From: Candidatus Protochlamydia phocaeensis
Lineage (GTDB): Bacteria > Chlamydiota > Chlamydiia > Chlamydiales > Parachlamydiaceae
DNA length: 64,000 nucleotides
Assembly: GCF_001545115.1 (NCBI RefSeq)
Contig: NZ_FCNU01000002.1
Coordinates: 141,819 to 205,818 of the forward strand
Reading direction: 5' to 3'
This document shows positions 16,599 through 27,410 of the stretch, in pieces. The notes beneath the pieces are model-generated. The model was not told where the DNA came from, did no database searches, and saw nothing but the letters and a program-made list of their open reading frames with translations. Numbering within the stretch: position 1 is the stretch's first letter; each line of letters opens with the position of its first letter. A program made the position numbers and the translations under genes.

Positions 16599-17992
16599 AG
16601 ATGAATAGGCCGTCCCAATGCATGAAGGGCGGCCTCTTTAATGGCTTCACTGAGAGTCGGATGGGCATTTGGCGCCTCTCCGATTTCTTTCAATGTCGCT
16701 CGCTTTTGCATGGCCATCATTCCCTCGGCAATCAATTCCGATGCATGCGCGCCGATAATATGCATTCCCACTAGCCTGCCGGATTGCTGATCACCGACAA
16801 TTTTGACTAATCCTTCTGTCTCGTCACTGCAGCGTGCACGTGGATTGCCTTTAAAAAAGCTTGTTCCAACGAGAACGGCTAATCCAGCCTCGCGCGCGTC
16901 TTGTTCCGTCATACCGACAGCCGCCACTTCGGGATCGGTATAAATGACATTTGGAATCGCCATGTAATTGATAAGCGGCTGCCCGCCTTTTAACCATTCG
17001 ACCACGGCCACGCCTTCTTCCGAGGCGCGATGGGCCAGCATGGAGCCATCGATCAAATCGCCGATAGCAAAAATATGAGAGTGCGCAGTACGCAAATTCG
17101 CATCGACCGGCACAAACCCGCGGCGGTCCGGCTGAATGCCAATTTTTTCCAATCCCAATCCGCTGCTATAAGGCCGTCTTCCAACGGCGACCAAGACAAC
17201 TTGAGCGCTTAGATTACGTAGCTCCTCATTCCCTTCAATAGTCAAAATGACCTCATCTGGTTGGACAACGGCTGTAGCCACTTTAGTGGATAAATGGAAT
17301 TGGATGCCTTGCTTTTGCAAAACCTGCAAAAGCTGCTTGGACAGAGTCTTGTCCATGGCCGGACAAATATGGTCCAACATTTCGACAACAGTCACAGAAG
17401 CGCCTAAACGGCTATAGACAGATGCCAGTTCAACTCCGATAACTCCTCCCCCTATCACAACTAACCGTTCCGGAACTTGGGGCAAGCTTAATGCTCCTGT
17501 GGAAGAAACGATCTGCCGCTCATCAAAGGGAAGAAAGGGCAGGGCGATCGGTTCTGAGCCTGTAGCTAAAATAATAGAATCCGCCTCAATTTCTTCCGTT
17601 TGCTCTCCTTTTTTTACCTTTAAAAGATGGGGATTGATAAACTCCGCCTCGCCTTGGATAAAATCCACTTGATTCTTCTTAAATAACCCTGCGATACCGT
17701 CGACTAAGCTCTTCACGACGTGTTTTTTCCTATCCATCATTTGGCGGAAAGAATAGCGTAAATCCGAGCAATCGATCCCTAATTCTTTGCCATTGCGCTG
17801 TACGCGCGCCAAAAGTTCTGTCGATTGCAAGAGGGCTTTAGAAGGAATGCATCCCACGTTTAAGCAAGTCCCGCCCAATGTCTCCCGTTTGTCGATGCAA
17901 ACCGTTTTAAATCCAAGCTGTGCTGCTCGAATGGCAGCAACATAGCCGCCAGGCCCCGCTCCAATAATTGCCAATTCATAGTGCTTTGCCAT
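16595..17992 (-). CDS. lpdA: Dihydrolipoamide dehydrogenase (E3)
   Basis: 465 residues. Re-oxidises the lipoyl group of 2-oxo acid dehydrogenase complexes and passes electrons to NAD. Motifs: FAD-binding GAGPGG (11-16), redox-active disulfide GGTCLNVGCIPSK (C43, C48), NAD-binding GGGVIGVE, and the C-terminal AHPTLSEAI that includes the catalytic His and Glu. It is the third gene after sucA and sucB on the same strand, 15 bases behind sucB, so it is a dedicated E3 for that complex. Full length. Confidence 0.97.
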   Translation of the reverse strand: MAKHYELAIIGAGPGGYVAAIRAAQLGFKTVCIDKRETLGGTCLNVGCIPSKALLQSTELLARVQRNGKELGIDCSDLRYSFRQMMDRKKHVVKSLVDGIAGLFKKNQVDFIQGEAEFINPHLLKVKKGEQTEEIEADSIILATGSEPIALPFLPFDERQIVSSTGALSLPQVPERLVVIGGGVIGVELASVYSRLGASVTVVEMLDHICPAMDKTLSKQLLQVLQKQGIQFHLSTKVATAVVQPDEVILTIEGNEELRNLSAQVVLVAVGRRPYSSGLGLEKIGIQPDRRGFVPVDANLRTAHSHIFAIGDLIDGSMLAHRASEEGVAVVEWLKGGQPLINYMAIPNVIYTDPEVAAVGMTEQDAREAGLAVLVGTSFFKGNPRARCSDETEGLVKIVGDQQSGRLVGMHIIGAHASELIAEGMMAMQKRATLKEIGEAPNAHPTLSEAIKEAALHALGRPIHL

Positions 17993-18007
17993 CTTGCATT
18001 CTCTCTT

Positions 18008-19213
18008 TTATAAATCTAAAAGCAAGCGGGAAGGATCTTCCAACTGATTTTTAATATGAACAAGAAAAGAAACCGAATCTTTGCCATCAATTAAACGATG
18101 ATCATAGCTTAAAGCCAAATACATCATGGGCCGAATGACAATTTGATCGTCAACGACAACCGGCCGCTTTTCAATTTTATGCATGCCTAAAATGCCGCAT
18201 TGGGGTGGATTTAGAATGGGAGTGGATAAAAGAGAACCATAAACTCCGCCATTAGTAATGGTAAATCCCCCTCCCTGCAAATCCTCAATTGCAATGCTGC
18301 CCTCTCTAGCTTTCTTGGCAAAGACATCAATAGCCTGTTCGATCTGGAAAAAAGTCAAGCGGTCGCAATTGCGTATGACAGGCACAATGGTTCCACGGTC
18401 TGTCCCGACTGCAACACCAATATCGTAATATTCGCGCTGGACGATGTCATCCCCTTCAAGATAAGAATTGACTTGAGGATAGGCCTGCAAAGCCGAAACG
18501 ACAGCTTTGACAAAAAAAGACATAAAACCCAGCTTCGTTCCATATTTTTTGGTGAATTTTTCCTGATATTTCTCTCTCAATTGGACGATCTGCGACATGT
18601 CGACTTCATTAAAAGTCGTCAGCATGGCTGTGGTCTGCTGTGCCTCGACTAGGCGGCTGGCAATGACCTTGCGGATTTTTGATAAAGGCTTGCGCGTTTC
18701 CCTTCGCACTTGCTGTTCTTTGCTTGAAGCAGCAGCCTGAGCCTTCCCTTCTTGCCGGCTTGGAGCCGGCCTTTGCTCCTTTTGGGCCGTCTGTAAATCA
18801 GCCAAAAAAGCCGCTTTAGTCTGTCGAATGGGAGCTTGCTCTTGTTGAAAGGATTCCGGCCTAGCCTCCGCCTGTTGCTCTGCTACTGGTCTCTTGCGCT
18901 CGTCCTTGCCTTCTTTTTCTTTTGGGATTTCTTTTGCCATTGTTTCCGCACTGGAAGGAGCTTGGGATTTTTCCTGAGGAGCCTCTTCTATTGTTCCGAT
19001 GACCTGGCCGATCTTGACCGTATCCCCTGTTTTGACAGACAGGGCAACCCTTCCAGTCTGAGGAGCATACAGAACCTGATTGACTTTATCCGTTTCCAAT
19101 TCAAGCAATTCGCCATCGGCTTTGACGATTGTTCCATCAGGAGCAAAAACTTGCCCAATGACCGCTTCGGAAATCGACTCTCCCATAGAGGGAATTTTAA
19201 TCTCGCTTTTCAT
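18008..19213 (-). CDS. sucB: Dihydrolipoyl succinyltransferase (E2 of 2-oxoglutarate dehydrogenase)
   Basis: 401 residues. Transfers succinyl from E1 to CoA using a swinging lipoyl arm. The N-terminal lipoyl domain has its target lysine in ELETDKVNQ (K43). Then comes a long Gln/Glu/Ala-rich linker (about 78-180), and a catalytic core ending with [10 protein letters not shown] (H372, D376). I cannot see the E3-binding domain usually placed between lipoyl and catalytic domains; only low-complexity linker is present. The start overlaps the sucA stop by four bases (ATGA), so the two are translationally coupled. Confidence 0.95.
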   Translation of the reverse strand: MKSEIKIPSMGESISEAVIGQVFAPDGTIVKADGELLELETDKVNQVLYAPQTGRVALSVKTGDTVKIGQVIGTIEEAPQEKSQAPSSAETMAKEIPKEKEGKDERKRPVAEQQAEARPESFQQEQAPIRQTKAAFLADLQTAQKEQRPAPSRQEGKAQAAASSKEQQVRRETRKPLSKIRKVIASRLVEAQQTTAMLTTFNEVDMSQIVQLREKYQEKFTKKYGTKLGFMSFFVKAVVSALQAYPQVNSYLEGDDIVQREYYDIGVAVGTDRGTIVPVIRNCDRLTFFQIEQAIDVFAKKAREGSIAIEDLQGGGFTITNGGVYGSLLSTPILNPPQCGILGMHKIEKRPVVVDDQIVIRPMMYLALSYDHRLIDGKDSVSFLVHIKNQLEDPSRLLLDL

Positions 19214-21984
19214 AGCTGAAAGACCTGTTGTAAGATATTGGTATGCTCTTGTTCATGACGGGAATGGGATCCCGTGGCAGGAGTTGCGCTGCGCTCTCTT
19301 CCTACATAAAAAAGAGGAAGCCCCCTAGGAAGAAGCTCGTTCAAGCAAGGGTAAATATAGGACCATGCCCCCATATTTTGCGGTTCTTCCTGCACCCATA
19401 AACAATCCTGCAATCCTGTATAAAGAGAAAGCAAGGCGATTAAACGGCGGGCGTTTAATGGATAGAGCTGTTCTAAGCGAATAAAGGCAACGTCTTTTCT
19501 TTGATCCTTTTCCCGTTTAGTCAGCAAATCATAGTAGATGCGCCCGCTGCAAAGAACTAAACGGCGCACGCCTTGCGGCTTTGGCAAGGGATCGCCTAAA
19601 ATTTCTTGAAAACTTCCCTGCGTCAACTCATCTAAGCGGCTCGTCGCAGCAGGATGGCGTAGAAGCCCTTTTGGAGTAAAAACGATCAGAGGCTTTTCAA
19701 TGTCGCGATGGATTTGGCGCCGCAGTAAATGAAAGAACTGAGCTGGAGTAGTAGGATTGACAATTTGCATATTGTCGTGACCGGCGAGCGTTAAAAAACG
19801 TTCCAGACGACCTGAAGAGTGCTCCGGCCCTTGCCCCTCATAGCCATGCGGTAGAAAAAGCACAAGCTTGGAGCGCTGTCCCCATTTCTGCTCTCCGCTT
19901 GCAATATATTGATCAATAATGACTTGAGCGCCATTGCCAAAGTCACCAAATTGGGCTTCCCAGATAGTCAGGCCTTGCGGACAAACCACGCTATAGCCAT
20001 ATTCAAATCCGAGGATGGCCATTTCCGATAAAGGCGAATTAAATACTTCAAAACGCCCCTGCCCATCTTTTAGGTGGTTCAAAGGATAATATTCTATTTC
20101 TTCTCTCTGCTGATCTATCCACATGGCATGGCGATGGCTAAAGGTTCCCCGGCAACAATCTTGCCCGGATAAACGCACGGGAGTGCCTTCCCAAAGCAAG
20201 GTGGCATAAGCTAAGTATTCAGCCATCCCCCAATCGATAGGTTTATCCTCTTTCACCATTTTTAAGCGTTCTTTGATCAAATGATCAAGCTTCGCATGCA
20301 GATGAAATCCATTAGGAACAGCGCAGAAACGCTCTGCCAGGGCAACTAATACATCCTTTGCCACACCCGTTTCGATAGGATCAAAAAGCGCTTGATTGCT
20401 TGGAATGGACATGAGATCTTGATTTTGTCCCACAGATGTTAAATGCTCTTTTTGATGAGCGTGCGCCTCTTGCAACCCTAGCTTAAACCGCTCTTCCCAT
20501 TCGTCCATTTCTCCTTTTTGGACAATTCCCTGTTCGATTAAGCGATTGCGATAAATTTCTCTGATAGGCCTTTTATTTCTAATCACTCGATATTCAATGG
20601 GTTGAGTAAAAGCAGGCTCATCGCTTTCATTGTGACCGTATTTGCGATAGCCATTCAAATCAATGAAGACATCGCAGTGGAAGCGTTGGCGGACGAGCAA
20701 GGCCAATAGCGCAACTTGAACGCAGCTATCGGGATCTTCTGCATTGACGTGGAAGACGGGCAAACCGAAAGCTTTGGCAATATCCGTGCAATAAACTGTA
20801 GAGCGCAAGTCGCGCGGGATTGTTGTAAATCCAATTTGATTGTTGATGACAAGATGGATAGTCCCTCCTGTTGCATAACCAGGCAATTTGGCCAATTGCA
20901 GCGTTTCATATACAACACCTTGGCCGGACAAGGCGGCATCGCCATGAATAAGAATAGGAATGACTTTTTTTCTATCCTCTTCATCTTTTTCTAAGAATTG
21001 CTTTGCCCTTGTCATCCCCTCGACAACGCTATCGACCGATTCCAAATGACTGGGATTTGGGCTCACCGTCAGGCGTATCTTCTTGGCATTTAACCGCGCA
21101 TAATGACCTTTAAATCCCTTATGATACTTGACATCTCCCATACCTTCAAAAGATTCCGGAATGTAGTTATCCTCAAATTCATTGAAAACCAATTGAAAGG
21201 ACTTATTTAAAATATTGGTCAGCACATTCAAGCGGCCGCGATGCGCCATCCCCAGGACAGCCTCTTCCACGCCTTCTTCGGAAGCGGATTCGAGCATAAG
21301 GGCCAGCATGGGAATAAGGGTTTCCGTTCCTTCCAGAGAAAAGCGCTTTTGGCCGACATATTTGGTGTGAAGGAATGTTTCAAGTAGTTCGGAACGGTTT
21401 AAATATTCTAAAGTCAGCCGTTTTTGTTCAGGAGAAAGTCCCGTTTTAAAAAATTCTTTTTCAATATAATTTTGCAGCCAATTTTCCAAATCGGGATTGG
21501 ACCCATATTTATATTCAAATCCAATATGGCGGCAATAGAGATTGCGCAAGGCGTCCAGCAAGGAACTAAGCGGCGCTTGCCCTTGCGGAAGGAGGCCGAA
21601 GGTGGGAAAAAACCGCTTGAGATCTCTCTCTTCAAATCCCAACCGATCCAATCTTAAGCTTTCCGGTTCTTCAGGAGGCTGCGAAACCAACGGATTGACG
21701 TGGGCCATCAAGTGTCCATTTCGGCGATAGGCCTCAATTAACTGAAAAATGCGGCTATCAACGGCAGCTGCAGAGACGTCTTCTTTGCTTGCGGAAATGC
21801 CATCTTTGACGGAAAGAGCAGGCTTTAAGCCAATTTTCGCTTCAACTCCTTGCCGATCTAGCGCTTCGAAGTAGCGCTGCCACGACAGGCTAAGTTGAGC
21901 CGGATTAGTTTGATATTGCTGGTACAAACTTTCAAGAAGAGCAAGATTGGCCGTCTCTCCTTCTAGTGTTTGATTGACATTCAT
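19210..21984 (-). CDS. sucA: 2-oxoglutarate dehydrogenase E1 (thiamine diphosphate)
   Basis: 924 residues, near the family's usual length. Decarboxylates 2-oxoglutarate in the TCA cycle. Family stretches: an N-terminal region with [21 protein letters not shown] near 245, [14 protein letters not shown] near 345, the thiamine diphosphate region with INNQIGFTT, and the C-terminal [12 protein letters not shown]. The start has AAGG five bases upstream. It is the first gene of sucA-sucB-lpdA. The CT054-CT055 pair has the same order in Chlamydia trachomatis; the E3 being directly attached is a difference. Confidence 0.97.
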   Translation of the reverse strand: MNVNQTLEGETANLALLESLYQQYQTNPAQLSLSWQRYFEALDRQGVEAKIGLKPALSVKDGISASKEDVSAAAVDSRIFQLIEAYRRNGHLMAHVNPLVSQPPEEPESLRLDRLGFEERDLKRFFPTFGLLPQGQAPLSSLLDALRNLYCRHIGFEYKYGSNPDLENWLQNYIEKEFFKTGLSPEQKRLTLEYLNRSELLETFLHTKYVGQKRFSLEGTETLIPMLALMLESASEEGVEEAVLGMAHRGRLNVLTNILNKSFQLVFNEFEDNYIPESFEGMGDVKYHKGFKGHYARLNAKKIRLTVSPNPSHLESVDSVVEGMTRAKQFLEKDEEDRKKVIPILIHGDAALSGQGVVYETLQLAKLPGYATGGTIHLVINNQIGFTTIPRDLRSTVYCTDIAKAFGLPVFHVNAEDPDSCVQVALLALLVRQRFHCDVFIDLNGYRKYGHNESDEPAFTQPIEYRVIRNKRPIREIYRNRLIEQGIVQKGEMDEWEERFKLGLQEAHAHQKEHLTSVGQNQDLMSIPSNQALFDPIETGVAKDVLVALAERFCAVPNGFHLHAKLDHLIKERLKMVKEDKPIDWGMAEYLAYATLLWEGTPVRLSGQDCCRGTFSHRHAMWIDQQREEIEYYPLNHLKDGQGRFEVFNSPLSEMAILGFEYGYSVVCPQGLTIWEAQFGDFGNGAQVIIDQYIASGEQKWGQRSKLVLFLPHGYEGQGPEHSSGRLERFLTLAGHDNMQIVNPTTPAQFFHLLRRQIHRDIEKPLIVFTPKGLLRHPAATSRLDELTQGSFQEILGDPLPKPQGVRRLVLCSGRIYYDLLTKREKDQRKDVAFIRLEQLYPLNARRLIALLSLYTGLQDCLWVQEEPQNMGAWSYIYPCLNELLPRGLPLFYVGRERSATPATGSHSRHEQEHTNILQQVFQL

Positions 21985-22100
21985 TGTGCCTTGCCCTAAC
22001 TTAGCGGGTTATCTATTTGCTTATTGATTATAGGTTTAGCTTAGAAATAAATATTTTTAAAGGGTAAACTCCAGGCTTCTCGCTTATCAAACAAGATTTT

Positions 22101-22766
22101 ATGCTAAAAACTGCCTCACAATTTTCACTGTTATGGATAATGAGCATGTTGGCTTTACTGGTGGAAAGCTGTCAAACTCAATCTGTCCCGTTTTCCGAAT
22201 GGACTTGGCAAATCTTGAATGGACGAGAAGAAAAGCCTGGCGATCCCCGCCCGTCTCTTTACCGGGCCAAAGTTCCGCTTGCCTGGATACGCAAAGATCC
22301 CGCACCGACCGATTCCATTATCGATACGACAAAGCCCATTTGTGAATTTTATATTCCCACCGAAAAAGAGCCTCTCCGCTTAACTATTCACACGTTTCCC
22401 GTTATATCCGCAGAATCGAGAATTCCTCCCTCAGCGCAAGTAGCCCGCTGGAAAAATCAATTTGACGCGCTCGACCCGCTGCATGTTTATGTAAAATCCC
22501 TTTCTCAGGGAGGTTTTATCGGGCTCCTGCTGGAAGCTCATGGCATCTATCAAGGCCAAAAACAAGTCATGCTGGGATGGAGCGTGCAATTAGCCCCCGA
22601 ATATGATCGGATGCTTGCAATCAGCAGCTCTTTTGATAAGCAGCGTAGAGCAGATTACACAATTAAAATAGTCGGCGCTCCGGAACTAATAGACAAGCAT
22701 CGGCACGCTTTATTTTTATTTGCCAACTCCTTTGAACTAATAGAAGAACTTCCTCATCCTTTATGA
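22101..22766 (+). CDS. Probable lipoprotein upstream of the ResB-like gene
   Basis: 221 residues. Hydrophobic N-terminal segment (about 8-22) ends in LVESC, giving a possible lipid-modified Cys at position 24; the residue before the usual Gly/Ala-Ser position is Glu, so the lipobox is imperfect. The rest is a soluble domain with no family I recognise. The start is divergent from sucA across 116 bases. Its stop overlaps the next gene's start by four bases (ATGA), so it is translationally coupled to the cytochrome c maturation gene and may assist in that process. Confidence 0.6.
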   Translation: MLKTASQFSLLWIMSMLALLVESCQTQSVPFSEWTWQILNGREEKPGDPRPSLYRAKVPLAWIRKDPAPTDSIIDTTKPICEFYIPTEKEPLRLTIHTFPVISAESRIPPSAQVARWKNQFDALDPLHVYVKSLSQGGFIGLLLEAHGIYQGQKQVMLGWSVQLAPEYDRMLAISSSFDKQRRADYTIKIVGAPELIDKHRHALFLFANSFELIEELPHPL

Positions 22767-25165
22767 AATGGATTAAACGCTGTTTTCATTTCCTTGGCAG
22801 TATTTACTTCGCCATTATCTTAATTGCGACTGTTGCAACTGCTGTCGCCGTTGGGACGATCCTGGAAAGCCAGGCCGATTCCCATCTATTTGCAGCACAA
22901 TGGACCTATCACCATCCTTTATTCGCTTTTTTGCTTTGGCTCTTTTTTATCAATATTCTTTTCTCCGCTTTGCGGCGCTGGCCTTTCAAGCCCCACCATA
23001 TTCCCTTCCTCATCACGCATTTCGGCCTGCTCATGATGATTGGAGGAACGTTAGTTAAAAATCGAAAAGGGCTTCAAGGAAACTTAAGCCTGTGGGAAGG
23101 CAGCGGCAGCCAAATGCTCCATCTTCCGCAAACGTATGCCCTTTTGATTGAAAAGAAGAACGCCCCTGCTGACATTACCCGCCACGTCTATCCCGTCTCC
23201 TTGGAAGGCAGGCAGATCTATCAAACCGATCCCTTTTCTTCTCTTAAAATCAAAGTCTTAGGCAGTGTGCCTCATGTCAATGAAAGATGGGAAACATGGA
23301 TCAAAGGCGATCGCTTGCAAATCATCGGCCTTCCCTCTTTGCCCGTTCAAGAGTGGAAGGAAAGAGAAGAGACTTCTACTGGAGCTATTCTTCCTTTAGA
23401 AGGCCAGAATTGGCACGTAGAAGCCTTGCGCACCGATCACCTTCAAGAGGCCATCCGCCATATCTACTTAGATAATCTGACTTTGCGCCTTTCCTCAAAG
23501 CAAGACGCCGCCCAATCATTTGAAGGCCCTTTAAAAGACATTCTCGCCCATCCTCTTTCTTGGAATGGAGGCACGCTCTCTGCTCAGCTCCTGCTCGCTT
23601 ATTCGCCCATTTCCGGCTTTGGACAACCGATGCTTGAAATTGAATGGCAAGAAGAAAGCAAAACACGGAAAGAGCGCTTTCAAATCGCACTGAATGGCAG
23701 CCAATCCCTTTATGCCGTCTCGGCTGAAGGGGAATGGCCTAAATCGTCGATCTTTCAAATTGATCTTCAACGCCCCACCCCCATTCTTTTAGCGTTGGAA
23801 GACTCGCATCGCGATACGTTTTTATTTGCATTTGACCGGCATGGAAGAGTACAAGGCAAAGCCTTTCGTCAAGGTCATTTGGAGACGCTTTATACTTATG
23901 ACCAAGGATTTGGCGGCTATACGGTCCACGCCTTATTCCCCCATCCCGCGTTTCCTTCCGGAAGAAAAGACAAAGAAGAAGCGGATCGACATTTTTTAGT
24001 CCAGCAGCTTCGGCAAGCCTTCGATTCTCCCGCCCGCCTGGCGCCTCCTTTAGAGGTTTTTCAAAAAGCCTGCCAGGCCGCTCAAGTTCCCTTCGCAGAA
24101 ACCTTGGTCGAATTCCTTGTTGAGTGGAACAATTATCCTGGCTTGCTTTATTCCGCAACGCCCGCTAGTCCGGTGCTTGCCAAGGCCATTCAACACATCA
24201 ATTGGTCAGCTATTCCGCCAAAAGATTTGGAAGGCTGCCGATGGATCTGCCAATTGTTTCAGCAGCTTGACTATGCTTATCAAGAAGGAAAAGGCCTGTT
24301 TCCTTTTCTGCAAGAGCATCGGTGGCCTTTTTTAGCGGATCTCTCGGACCAAAGGGAAAAAGAACCTGAAAAAGACCTTCTCGCGCTTTTGGCCCAGCAA
24401 GTGCTCTCGATTGCCGCTTATTTGCCTCCGCTGGATGAAGAAAGCGACTTTTCTTTAAGCGCGCAGGCGCATCTTTTATCCGCTTATCTTAAAGGTTATG
24501 ATATTACTTATGCCTCGCTTAATCCTTTACCGAAACAAGGCCTGGAGACATTCGATCGCCTGGAGGCGTATTGGAAAAGTGAAAAATTTTTCCAGGCCGA
24601 TAAGCCTTCTTCTTTGTTCCTTTCGGTTGAGACTCCATTGTCTATCTGCTACCGTACAGAGCCCTCTCAGAAATTAGAAGACAACCGGCCCTGCCTCTTT
24701 TTAGAAGTGCAAGAAGGCGAGAAAAAACAGTTTCTGTCTTTAGCGTATGATCCTTCCGGATTCGGATTAAAATGGCCCATGCTGAATGGCGATTATCTGA
24801 TTCGTTTTCAACCGCAAATCATCGAGCTTCCCTATCGCCTGCGTCTGCGCCAAGCCCGTCAAATTAATTATCCCCACTCGCAACAACCATTTAGCTATGA
24901 AGGAGATGTGTTGATAACCGGACAAGATGGCCAATCGGTGGAAAAAACGCTGAGCATGAACCACGTGCACGAAACATGGGATGGATACCGCTTCTACTTA
25001 GCCGGGATGAGCGCTCCTTCGGACCAATCGGCCAAGCGCGTTCAGTTGGCAGTCAATCACGATCCAGCTAAATATATTCTCACCTATCCGGGCGCTTTGA
25101 TTGTCACGATCGGCACCTTTTTACTCTTTTGGCTGCGCCCTTATCGCAAGAAAAGGGATCCTTAA
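22763..25165 (+). CDS. resB: ResB-like (Ccs1/CcsB) system II cytochrome c maturation protein
   Basis: 800 residues. System II cytochrome c assembly carries haem across the membrane and attaches it to apocytochrome c, using ResB and CcsA. The N-terminus has the ResB pattern: two membrane segments (about 12-30 and 53-69) and a third near 80-95 (FLITHFGLLMMIGG). A very large soluble periplasmic region follows, and a final membrane segment (about 775-795) ends in basic residues. It is far longer than the roughly 540-residue Bacillus ResB. The partner CcsA-like gene lies 3.5 kb downstream, separated by two genes on the other strand. Confidence 0.8.
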   Translation: MKWIKRCFHFLGSIYFAIILIATVATAVAVGTILESQADSHLFAAQWTYHHPLFAFLLWLFFINILFSALRRWPFKPHHIPFLITHFGLLMMIGGTLVKNRKGLQGNLSLWEGSGSQMLHLPQTYALLIEKKNAPADITRHVYPVSLEGRQIYQTDPFSSLKIKVLGSVPHVNERWETWIKGDRLQIIGLPSLPVQEWKEREETSTGAILPLEGQNWHVEALRTDHLQEAIRHIYLDNLTLRLSSKQDAAQSFEGPLKDILAHPLSWNGGTLSAQLLLAYSPISGFGQPMLEIEWQEESKTRKERFQIALNGSQSLYAVSAEGEWPKSSIFQIDLQRPTPILLALEDSHRDTFLFAFDRHGRVQGKAFRQGHLETLYTYDQGFGGYTVHALFPHPAFPSGRKDKEEADRHFLVQQLRQAFDSPARLAPPLEVFQKACQAAQVPFAETLVEFLVEWNNYPGLLYSATPASPVLAKAIQHINWSAIPPKDLEGCRWICQLFQQLDYAYQEGKGLFPFLQEHRWPFLADLSDQREKEPEKDLLALLAQQVLSIAAYLPPLDEESDFSLSAQAHLLSAYLKGYDITYASLNPLPKQGLETFDRLEAYWKSEKFFQADKPSSLFLSVETPLSICYRTEPSQKLEDNRPCLFLEVQEGEKKQFLSLAYDPSGFGLKWPMLNGDYLIRFQPQIIELPYRLRLRQARQINYPHSQQPFSYEGDVLITGQDGQSVEKTLSMNHVHETWDGYRFYLAGMSAPSDQSAKRVQLAVNHDPAKYILTYPGALIVTIGTFLLFWLRPYRKKRDP

Positions 25166-25178
25166 CAAAACAGTTAAT

Positions 25179-25217
25179 AACCTGAGTTTTGCTCCTCACA
25201 AGCAAGGACATCAGGTT
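25179..25217. terminator. Bidirectional hairpin between resB and the LRR-NEL gene
   Basis: AACCTGA (25179-25185) pairs with TCAGGTT (25211-25217), and an inner TTGCT pairs with AGCAA. It lies between two convergent genes. The left side, AACCTGAGTTTTGCTCC, looks like a short remnant of the larger palindromic repeats at 32750, 56499 and 60366. Confidence 0.5.
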
Positions 25218-25220
25218 CCA

Positions 25221-27164
25221 TTAAGCCGCTTCTTCCTCCCTTAGGATTTGCTGAGTCAGGATATAATAAGGATTCCATACCGTTTTTTCCTTCTCTTGAA
25301 AAGTTTGGTAAAACTGTTCAGCAGCTGAGTCGCTATCTTCTAGCTGGCTAAGCGCCTCTGCCTTCCGCTCTTGGCAGGCTTGGTCGATTTCGGCAAAACC
25401 GGCGCATTTTTGAAGGGCTGCTTTCCAAACCGGATGCTTTAGCAAAAGCTCGCCTTGTTTGTCCGGACCTGTTTCAGCTAAGATTTGCGCTTTGGCCGCT
25501 TCAATATCTTCCGCTGTCACATCGGCTAAGCGCTCATAGAGCATTTCTTTCGCTTCTAAGGGAAGTTTCAGTTCGTCTTTTAACTTGATTTCATAGAAAA
25601 GATGGACTTCAATTTGATCCACAATGTGCATCTGCCGGCATTTTTGTTCGGCGATGCGGTTGAGCCTGTCATAGCGCTCGGCTCCAATAAGGAGCGCTTT
25701 GAGCTCTTGCAAGCTAAGATTGCCGCTTTGGCACATTTTGACATGCAGGCAAAGGAGATTATAGCTCAATTCAACCCTATCCCCGCAAGTCCCTGTCGCA
25801 TCAGCCATGATTTGATAAGCTATTTGCAACTTCCCTTCATCCGCCTCTTCCACCATCCAACTCAATAACTCTTGAACGTTATCTTTGACCGTTTGCATTT
25901 GAGTACGATAACTGGCTATTTCAATTAATCGCTTTAGCCAGTCAAATAAAACAGGCTTCTGCATAGAGGACAAGCGCTCTAGTAGCTTTTGTTTGCACTG
26001 CTCATCGCACCAATTCACCAAAACAGCTTTTAAGTCCCCTTCTTGTTCTCTTGAAATAATTCTTCTTCGATCTTGCCAAGAGAAAATAATTTGAGGTCCT
26101 TGATAATTTTCATTTTGCATTCTAATGAGAGCTTGTTCGATCACCTGCTCGCTAAAAGGATTTCCCTGTAATATCACTCTGCATGATGCAGGAAGACGAT
26201 AAAGAGTTTCCGGAACTGTTTGAAGCCGATTATGACTAAGATCTAAATAGCTGAGTCTGGTTAAATGACCTAAACTGTCTGGAATTTCCTGAAGCTGATT
26301 ATTTTGAAAATCTACCTGTTGAAGATTGGTCAACTGACCGATGCTATCTGGAATCTGCCGAAGCCGATTATTACGACTAAACAAATAGTGAAGATTGCCC
26401 AAATGACCGATGCTATCTGGAAGCTCCCGGAGCTGATTTCCGTTAATTCTCAATTCTTGAAGACTCTCTAATTGGCCTATAGTCTCCGGAATGGATTGAA
26501 GCGAATTGTCCGAAAGAAATAAATTTTGAAGATTGCCCAAATGACCGACAGTGTCCGGAAGCTCCTCAAGCCGATTATTCGAAACATATAAATATTGAAG
26601 AGCGGCTAAATCACCTATACTGTCCGGAAGTTTCTGAAGCTGATTGCCATTAAGCCATAATTCTCGAAGATTGCCCAAATGACCGATGCTATCTGGAAGT
26701 CCTCGAAGCTCATTACTCATAGATAAACTTTCAAGAGCAGTTAAATGCTCAATGCTATTTGAAAGGGCAGCAAGATGAACCCGTCCAAGATGGAGATTGG
26801 TATTATTTCTAGTTAATCGAGAAGCATAATAAATAAAATGACTGAGGTCATATTGGCTGCACTGGATAGGAAAGGTTAAACCGGTTGGATTGGCAACCAC
26901 AACAATAATTTCCTTTTTTCCGTAGATGCCTTCTCTCCAGTATGCTTTTGTGTCTGAAGATAAAGAAAACGATCCAGTGAACAAATTCGAAATAATCTTG
27001 TATACAACAAGGGCTATCTGGCCAATCCGATCTACTAAACAAAGATGACTGTTTTTAATTTGATAATAGCATTTTCTTCCATTCTCGGTTTGATCGACTA
27101 ATTGAAAAGAATTTGCTGCCCGATCAAATACAAAAGGGTGAAAGTTAGAATGGAAAACTTGCAT
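25221..27164 (-). CDS. LRR-NEL protein, putative secreted E3 ubiquitin ligase
   Basis: 647 residues. Residues 1-125: an N-terminal region of unknown fold with a hydrophobic stretch (47-65). Residues 130-345: about nine 23-residue LRRs (LPDSIGHLGNLxxLxLxxNxL). Residues about 365-645: a helical domain matching the NEL family (IpaH, SspH, SlrP type). Its signature TGTCGDRV gives catalytic Cys460 with Asp462 and Arg463; further on come IVDQIEVHLFYEIKLKDEL and HPVWKAAL, which align by eye with IpaH9.8. NEL enzymes form a thioester with ubiquitin inside host cells and are type III effectors. The repeats here are 23-mers, unlike the 20-mers of IpaH. It is placed on the opposite strand between resB and ccsA. 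High confidence for fold, moderate for substrate targeting. Confidence 0.85.
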   Translation of the reverse strand: MQVFHSNFHPFVFDRAANSFQLVDQTENGRKCYYQIKNSHLCLVDRIGQIALVVYKIISNLFTGSFSLSSDTKAYWREGIYGKKEIIVVVANPTGLTFPIQCSQYDLSHFIYYASRLTRNNTNLHLGRVHLAALSNSIEHLTALESLSMSNELRGLPDSIGHLGNLRELWLNGNQLQKLPDSIGDLAALQYLYVSNNRLEELPDTVGHLGNLQNLFLSDNSLQSIPETIGQLESLQELRINGNQLRELPDSIGHLGNLHYLFSRNNRLRQIPDSIGQLTNLQQVDFQNNQLQEIPDSLGHLTRLSYLDLSHNRLQTVPETLYRLPASCRVILQGNPFSEQVIEQALIRMQNENYQGPQIIFSWQDRRRIISREQEGDLKAVLVNWCDEQCKQKLLERLSSMQKPVLFDWLKRLIEIASYRTQMQTVKDNVQELLSWMVEEADEGKLQIAYQIMADATGTCGDRVELSYNLLCLHVKMCQSGNLSLQELKALLIGAERYDRLNRIAEQKCRQMHIVDQIEVHLFYEIKLKDELKLPLEAKEMLYERLADVTAEDIEAAKAQILAETGPDKQGELLLKHPVWKAALQKCAGFAEIDQACQERKAEALSQLEDSDSAAEQFYQTFQEKEKTVWNPYYILTQQILREEEAA

Positions 27165-27410
27165 GATAAATACAATTCCTAATTTTTTGTAAAACCAATT
27201 ATCGACCCATTAGTTTATAACTATTACTATTGTTTAAAAAAAATTAAAACATTCAAAACCACAAATTTTATCTAACTAGAAATTAACAGGAAATAAATTT
27301 CATTTTCAGGCTGGAATTCTTCTTAAAAGAAGAAAATCATAAAGAAAAGACGCGAGGATAAGTGGCAATATAAATATAGGATTTGAGAGAGGGTGGGAGC
27401 TAAAAAGAGG

